A stretch of 64,000 bases of DNA from Mrakia gelida (Eukaryota; Basidiomycota; Tremellomycetes; Cystofilobasidiales; Mrakiaceae), in contig BRON01000018.1 of the NCBI GenBank assembly GCA_024345305.1, positions 806,001-870,000 of the forward strand. The letters are read 5' to 3'. Numbering within the stretch: position 1 is the stretch's first letter; every line of letters begins with the position of its first letter. Shown one piece after another: positions 59,615 through 64,000 of the stretch. A model generated the notes under the pieces. The model did not search any database, was not told the origin of the DNA, and was given only the letters and a program-made list of their open reading frames with translations. The position numbers were made by a program, and so were the translations under genes.

Positions 59615-59984
59615 GACAGGAGGTTGCGCGGTATTGAGGGTAAAGAGATTCGTATCGATGATCGTGTGAGTTGGACGTCTATGTCCCTGAAACCTAGCAG
59701 CTGCGAATGACGAGGATGGAAACGACGGTCCTGACGCGCTCATCTACCGTTTTCTCGCCTTTCCTTTGCCCCAGCAGATTCGGATCTCCCAACACCACCA
59801 CCTGCTCAACTGCTATCGTATACAACGCTGTACAGCTGGACTCTAACCTTCGTCAATTCGTTCGTTCGTCCTTTCCCTCCCTCTACGTTTTGCTTCTTCT
59901 CACCTCACCTGAACTCACCCCTCCTTCCCCGTCTCGTCCCTCTCCAGCAGCGCAAGAGCATCACCATGAAATACTTCTCGCCGA

Positions 59985-60161
59985 ATCGTGAGGATTTCTC
60001 TTCCCGCTCGCGCGGAGTTCCCCAAGTTCTACGCCGAAGCTCTCCCCGAGAGTTTGGAGGAGGTGCTCGACGAGGGGGACATGATGGTTTTCCCGCCCGG
60101 TTGGTGGCATGCGTTGAGGCAGGAGGGAGGGGCTGGTTGGGGAGCCAGCTTCTGGTTTTGA
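59985..60161 (+). pseudogene. Stranded JmjC C-terminal fragment (JMJD5-like)
   Basis: A frame just after TPR copy 2 reads ARAEFPKFYAEALPESLEEV, then LDEGDMMVFPPGWWHALRQE and ends WGASFWF plus stop. This matches the last strands of a JMJD5-type JmjC hydroxylase (FPKF, PGE-LFIP-WWH-VR, SFWW), including the final metal-binding His. The rest of the domain, with the HxD pair and the Thr/Lys cosubstrate residues, is not found upstream within splicing reach. It therefore looks like a gene remnant. It could be a last exon if a distant 5' part exists, which I could not find. Confidence 0.45.
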
Positions 60162-60396
60162 TGAAGATGAAGACGAGCCTTGGGCTCTGAAAAGTCTCGG
60201 CTGGGAGAGGGAAGAGAGGCTGAGTCGAGACTGGAGAGCGGACGCGTCGTGCTCGACTTTCGCGCCTCGATCGTCGACCAGCTTCTGGATTCCTCCTTCA
60301 GAGGACCTGAAGGCATTCAACAAATGCATTGCTGTCATAAGATATCTACGGAGAGCTGTTCCTGTCTTTGGCAACCTCGTCGAACCCAGTCGCGTC

Positions 60397-61584
60397 TCAA
60401 GCCGACGCTTCTCCACCAAAGTACTTGACTCGTCCCTCGAAGGTCTTCTCCTTCTCAGCGGCGGGAGCCCCGATTCCTCCGAAAGGAAGCTGAGCTTTGA
60501 GCTGAAGGATGAAAGAAAGAGGAAGCGAAGGTACGAGGTCAGTGAAAGCTTGTTTCCGTCGACGCGTGACAAACCCGAGCTGAGCGTCGAGCGAGACGTA
60601 CCTTCCAAGTAGCAGGCAGGTCCCAGGTCTTCTGGACGTCGCCTTCGATCAACTGGAAGAGGGGCGAACGCGGAGAGAGACCATTGTCAGCTTGAAACAA
60701 ATCGCTCGGACGTCGACGCGACTGGATAGAAAACAAAACAGGTGAGGACTCACGTTCGAGTAATGCTGAAGCGAGGCTCCGACCTTCTCGTTCGAGAAGA
60801 GAGTCCAGACGTTTCCTTGGAGCATACCAGTCGAGTTCTCCGAGAAGGGTCCGAACGCGGACGCGTACAAAGGGAAAGCGAGGGCGATCTTGTCGAGAAC
60901 GGCTGAGAAGATCGAGAGCAGAAGGGCAGAAAGAAAGGGAGTACAAGGTGAGAGTCAGTACACGAGGCGAACGTGGTGGACTCAAGAGGACTGAAGCGCG
61001 TAGCGAGGAAGAGGAGCGAGCGAGGACGGGTGGAGAAGACCGAGCGAGCGAGAGGACGAGCGCGAATAGATTTCGTGTCCCTCCGACCAGCTCGAGCCTC
61101 CTCGAGCGTTTCAGAAAAAGAGAGAAGAAGAAAAACGAAGACCGTGTGGAGAAAGAGACGAAGGAAACGAGCTCACCTTGATCCTCGAAGAACAAAACCG
61201 TTCCAGCTCCCGTCGCGAAGTTCTGAATCTTTCCCTTCGAAGCCGCTTTAGCATCCTCTGCGAGTGAGCAAAACAACCCAGTTCAGCTCGAGCTCGGGCG
61301 CATAGAAGGGAAAGGAGAGAAGGATCGAGCTCACCATCAGCGAATCCAGCGACGGCCTCGACGTTCTTCCAGGTAATCTCCCACAGCTTGTCGCTCTCCT
61401 CTCCCCAAAGCACAACGACCCTAGCGGACTCGATGTTGAACGACGAGGGAGTGTACTTGACAGCCTGGTTCACGAGATCCTGGATCTTGGCCTGGGTAAC
61501 GCCAGCGGGGAGGGACTTCGAGAGGACGTAGATGGATCGTCGTCCGATGATCGAAGCGAGGTAGACGTCGTTGGCTGAGGACAT
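60397..61584 (-). CDS. Nitroreductase-family oxidoreductase (Hbn1/Frm2-like)
   Basis: Five exons give 211 residues. The start LASIIGRRSIYVLSKSLPAG and the next block (VNQAVKYTPSSFNIESARVV, VLWGEESDKLW) are hallmarks of the fungal short nitroreductases such as Hbn1 and Frm2. Later blocks are TGAGTVLFFEDQ, FGPFSENSTGMLQGNVWTLF, ASLQHYSNLIEGDV and QLPFGGIGAPAAEKEKTFEG. These FMN enzymes reduce nitro compounds or quinones and are linked to oxidative stress and fatty-acid signalling. The cofactor-binding RRS motif near the N terminus is present. It is cytosolic by lack of signals. Identification is secure at family level. Confidence 0.9.
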
Positions 61585-62506
61585 GTTGAGGAAGATGGTA
61601 GATGAAGAGACGGGGTGGGAAGTGGTGATTAGGTGAGAGTGGTTGATGGTCAGCGTGAGCTTTGAGGAAGTTGGTTTGAAGGCAGGGGAGATGGATGAGT
61701 GAGAAACGCGCGTGTGTCGAGCTGTTTACGTCAAAACGTCTGACGGATCGTCGTTTCGAAGATCGCGATGACAAGAGATCGTACCCAAAGATAGGCGTGC
61801 AGAGGGAGAGGGATGCGAGGGATGACTCAGAACGAAACTGCTCTCTAAGCAGGGTCAAACACGCTCGACCCCCTGTAGAAGGCGAGCTGAAAAGTTTCGA
61901 CATGCGCAGTAATGCAAAGACCAGATTTTTCAACGTATACGCGAGATCAGATCCGTCTCGACGGCTCGAGGGAGGTAGGAGGAAAGGAACGAAGGGACGG
62001 AACTGCGTCGTCCGTTGGTCGAGGTCCAGTTGAAGACCGCGGGAGAAGGGCTTGATCTGGTGGATTTTGGTGCCAGGAGCCTGTTGCGGAAACGGAAGCG
62101 CTACGAGAGAGATGGTTAAATGCCCTAGGCGGCGTTGAAGGGACGGGGGAGGGGCATAGAAGGGGAAGAAGGTTGGGGAAGACGAGGAGGCAGCGACGCG
62201 CCTTTCCTTGAGCTCGCCGTCGAATCGGTTTTGAGGCGTTTCAAGGACGCCCACTCGGGTGAAACTTCGTAGAGCGTTAGAGCGGAGTACGAGGGATAGA
62301 TTCGAGGCGTTGAAGGCCCAGAAAATCTGACTTGAGAGGTCGAGAAGGTGAACGTTCAAAGGGAGAACAGACGTCGGCCGAATGGAATCGAAGCGCTTTG
62401 ACGTGACTCGCTGGGATTCATCCATCTTCTGGAAAATTAGAGCTCAGATCACCAAGTGAGCTCGAGATCTCATACTCAACACTCACCCCTTGCCACCTAC
62501 CTGAAA
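61585..62506. promoter_or_regulatory. Divergent promoter region, nitroreductase / LEU4
   Basis: These 922 nt are the longest divergent spacer. A minus-strand frame stays open from 62425 to 61421 but overlaps the nitroreductase first exon out of frame and has no family motif. I treat it as unsupported. No specific regulatory element was recognised. Confidence 0.35.
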
Positions 62507-64000
62507 ATGAGGTCACTCTCCAAGTTTTCTTGCGCTCTCAGAGCCTCGACTTCCCCGCGCTCGTCCTCCCTTCCCTCCCTTGTCGGCGCTCTGAGTTTTC
62601 GAGCTCGCCTTCCTTCTCGTTCACTTTCAACTACAACTCCCTTCAACATGCCTATGCTGTGAGCTTATCCTTCCCTTAATTCAGAGACTCACATCCACTC
62701 CAAATTACAAGCTGACTTGAGCTCTTCTCTCAGCGCCGACCCCTCCTCGAAGTACAAGCCGTTCCCTGCCATCGACCTGCCAAATCGACAATGGCCTTCG
62801 AAGCGAACCACCAAGGCTCCCATCTGGCTCTCAACTGATCTTCGAGATGGAAACCAGTCTCTCGCCAACCGTGAGTCTAAAATCTTAAGCTCGGGGCTTC
62901 GAAATCGAGGCAAGGGCGGTATGAGAAGGGAGGGAAGGAGGGAAAGGGAGGAGAAGGAAGGTCGCACCTTCGTTGGATCTGACTCGATCCGATATTTTCT
63001 TCCTTCCTCAGCCATGACTCCTCAACAGAAGATGACCTTCTTCAAGATGCTCGTCAAGATTGGTTACAAGGAGATCGAGGTCGCCTACCCTGCCGCTTCG
63101 GAGACCGACTGGGGATTCGTGAGGAAGGTCGTTGAGGACGGCGAGGCGGGAGACGACGTCTTCATCCAGGTTCGTCCTTCGTTCGAGCCTCACACGGTTC
63201 ACCTTTGGCCTTCTTTGACGACCTCGCGATATCCAAGAATATGTAACTGACTTCATCGTTGTGTCTCGCTGCCCTCAGGTTCTCACTCCTGCTCGAGAGG
63301 ATCTCATCAAGCGGTCGTTCACCTCAATCGCTGGAGCTAAGAACGTCATCATGCATCTCTACAACGCTACCTCGCCTCTCTTCCGATCCGTCGTCTTCAG
63401 GAACTCCAAGGAGGAGACCCTCAAGCTCGCTACCGACCACACCAAGATCATCAGGGCTCTCGCCGAGGAGTACAGCGCGAAGGTGCGTCCTCCTCCCTTC
63501 CCTCCCTCCTCTTTCCTTCCGTCTCTCGTCTCGCGCGACTGAGCTTGAGCTGATCAACTTTGCTTTTTGGTGGAATCAGTACGGTACCAACTTCCGATTC
63601 GAGTACTCGCCTGAGCTCTTCACTCAGACCGAGCCTGCGTTCGCTATCGAGGTCTGCGAGGCCGTCAAGGCTGCTTGGTTCGAGGGAAAGCAGGAGGTTT
63701 GGTCGTCGCCTGGACCTAGGGAGGAGAGGATCATCTTCGTGAGTTCCGGAACATCACGCGAGGTTGATGCTTTCTACGGACAGCTCGAACTGACATCGAT
63801 CCTTCTCTTCTCACAGAACTTGCCCGCGACCGTCGAGATCTCGACTCCCAACGGCTACGCTGATCAGGTTCGTCCCCATCGCTCGTCCAGCGGGTCCTCT
63901 GAGGGCTGAAACTGACGAACCTCGTCCTTTCTACCAGATCGAGTGGTTCTCGACTCACATCACTCAGCGAGAGAAGGTCGTCATCTCTCTTCACCCTCAC
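62507..64000 (+). CDS. LEU4: 2-isopropylmalate synthase, 5' part
   Basis: Seven exons are visible, and the gene runs off the window at 64000. The enzyme condenses acetyl-CoA with 2-ketoisovalerate, the first step of leucine synthesis. The N terminus [20 protein letters not shown] is Arg/Ser-rich without acids, a mitochondrial presequence. A second in-frame start (MPMLADPSSKY) could give a cytosolic form. The DRE-TIM metallolyase motif reads [12 protein letters not shown]. Other blocks are [53 protein letters not shown] and [19 protein letters not shown]. All junctions are in phase. The leucine-sensing C-terminal domain lies outside. Identification is secure. Confidence 0.95.

Larger units (their letters stand above)
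57230..59650. repeat. Segmental duplication, copy 2 (F-box-like + TPR-like pair)
   Basis: This copy keeps the orientation and gene order of copy 1 at 7240-9720. Exon plan, the bidirectional promoter and part of the 3' flank are shared. Sequence has drifted throughout, including codon changes, so the duplication is not recent. Confidence 0.75.

Noticed and set aside
61421..62425. 334-codon open frame on the minus strand
   Set aside because: It overlaps the nitroreductase first exon in another frame, has no family motif, and its composition is that of antisense CT-rich DNA.

Overview
This is a nuclear DNA window from a fungus. Protein-coding genes are split into many short exons by introns that are mostly 50-120 nt. 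The introns have a clear branch-site motif (CTGAC or CTGAT), CAG or TAG acceptors, and donors of the GTGAGT, GTACGT or GTTCGT type. GC-rich codon use, very short intergenic spaces, about nine introns per gene and the proteins present (cytochrome b2, Sec53, Kri1, Fab1, Dip1/SPIN90, Con-6, Leu4) point to a basidiomycete. A red yeast or relative in the Pucciniomycotina is my best guess, but this is inference. I rebuilt gene models by hand, requiring donor, acceptor and codon phase to agree at every junction. I found no tRNA, rRNA, transposon or CRISPR array.

Layout: 1-301 (-) 5' end of a CID-domain gene. 961-3556 and 3995-6686 (+) a tandem pair of GT18-like glycosyltransferases. 7656-8663 (-) F-box-like gene and 9152-9700 (+) TPR-like gene, a divergent pair duplicated at 57559-59614. 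10259-13336 (-) cytochrome b2 L-lactate dehydrogenase. 13917-15838 (-) phosphomannomutase SEC53. 16270-19306 (-) KRI1. 19651-29961 (+) FAB1 lipid kinase. 30569-31528 (+) orphan. 32682-33292 (+) Con-6-like. 33791-34773 (-) ribosomal protein eL22. 35578-38259 (-) GT23/FUT8-like membrane glycosyltransferase. 38789-39170 (-) small helical protein. 39916-42862 (-) Dip1/SPIN90-like Arp2/3 activator. 43299-44523 (-) orphan with W-P-P-S-W repeats. 44874-47279 (+) orphan coiled-coil protein. 47590-49279 (-) aldo-keto reductase. 49465-51185 (+) conserved fungal protein of unknown function. 51554-53727 (+) mitochondrial carrier. 54540-56219 (+) UBL3-like prenylated ubiquitin-fold protein. 59985-60161 a stranded JmjC fragment. 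60397-61584 (-) nitroreductase-like protein. 62507-64000 (+) 5' part of 2-isopropylmalate synthase LEU4.

Most genes are unrelated housekeeping functions. A possible functional theme is glycosylation: two GT18 paralogs (related to animal MGAT5) and one GT23/FUT8-like protein lie within 40 kb of SEC53, which makes mannose-1-phosphate for GDP-mannose, and from there possibly GDP-fucose. The other striking signals are a 2.4-kb divergent gene pair copied in the same orientation 50 kb away, an octamer palindrome (GACGCGTC) that recurs about 30 times mainly in introns and spacers, several micro-exons of 9-18 nt, and a tryptophan-motif repeat protein I cannot assign.
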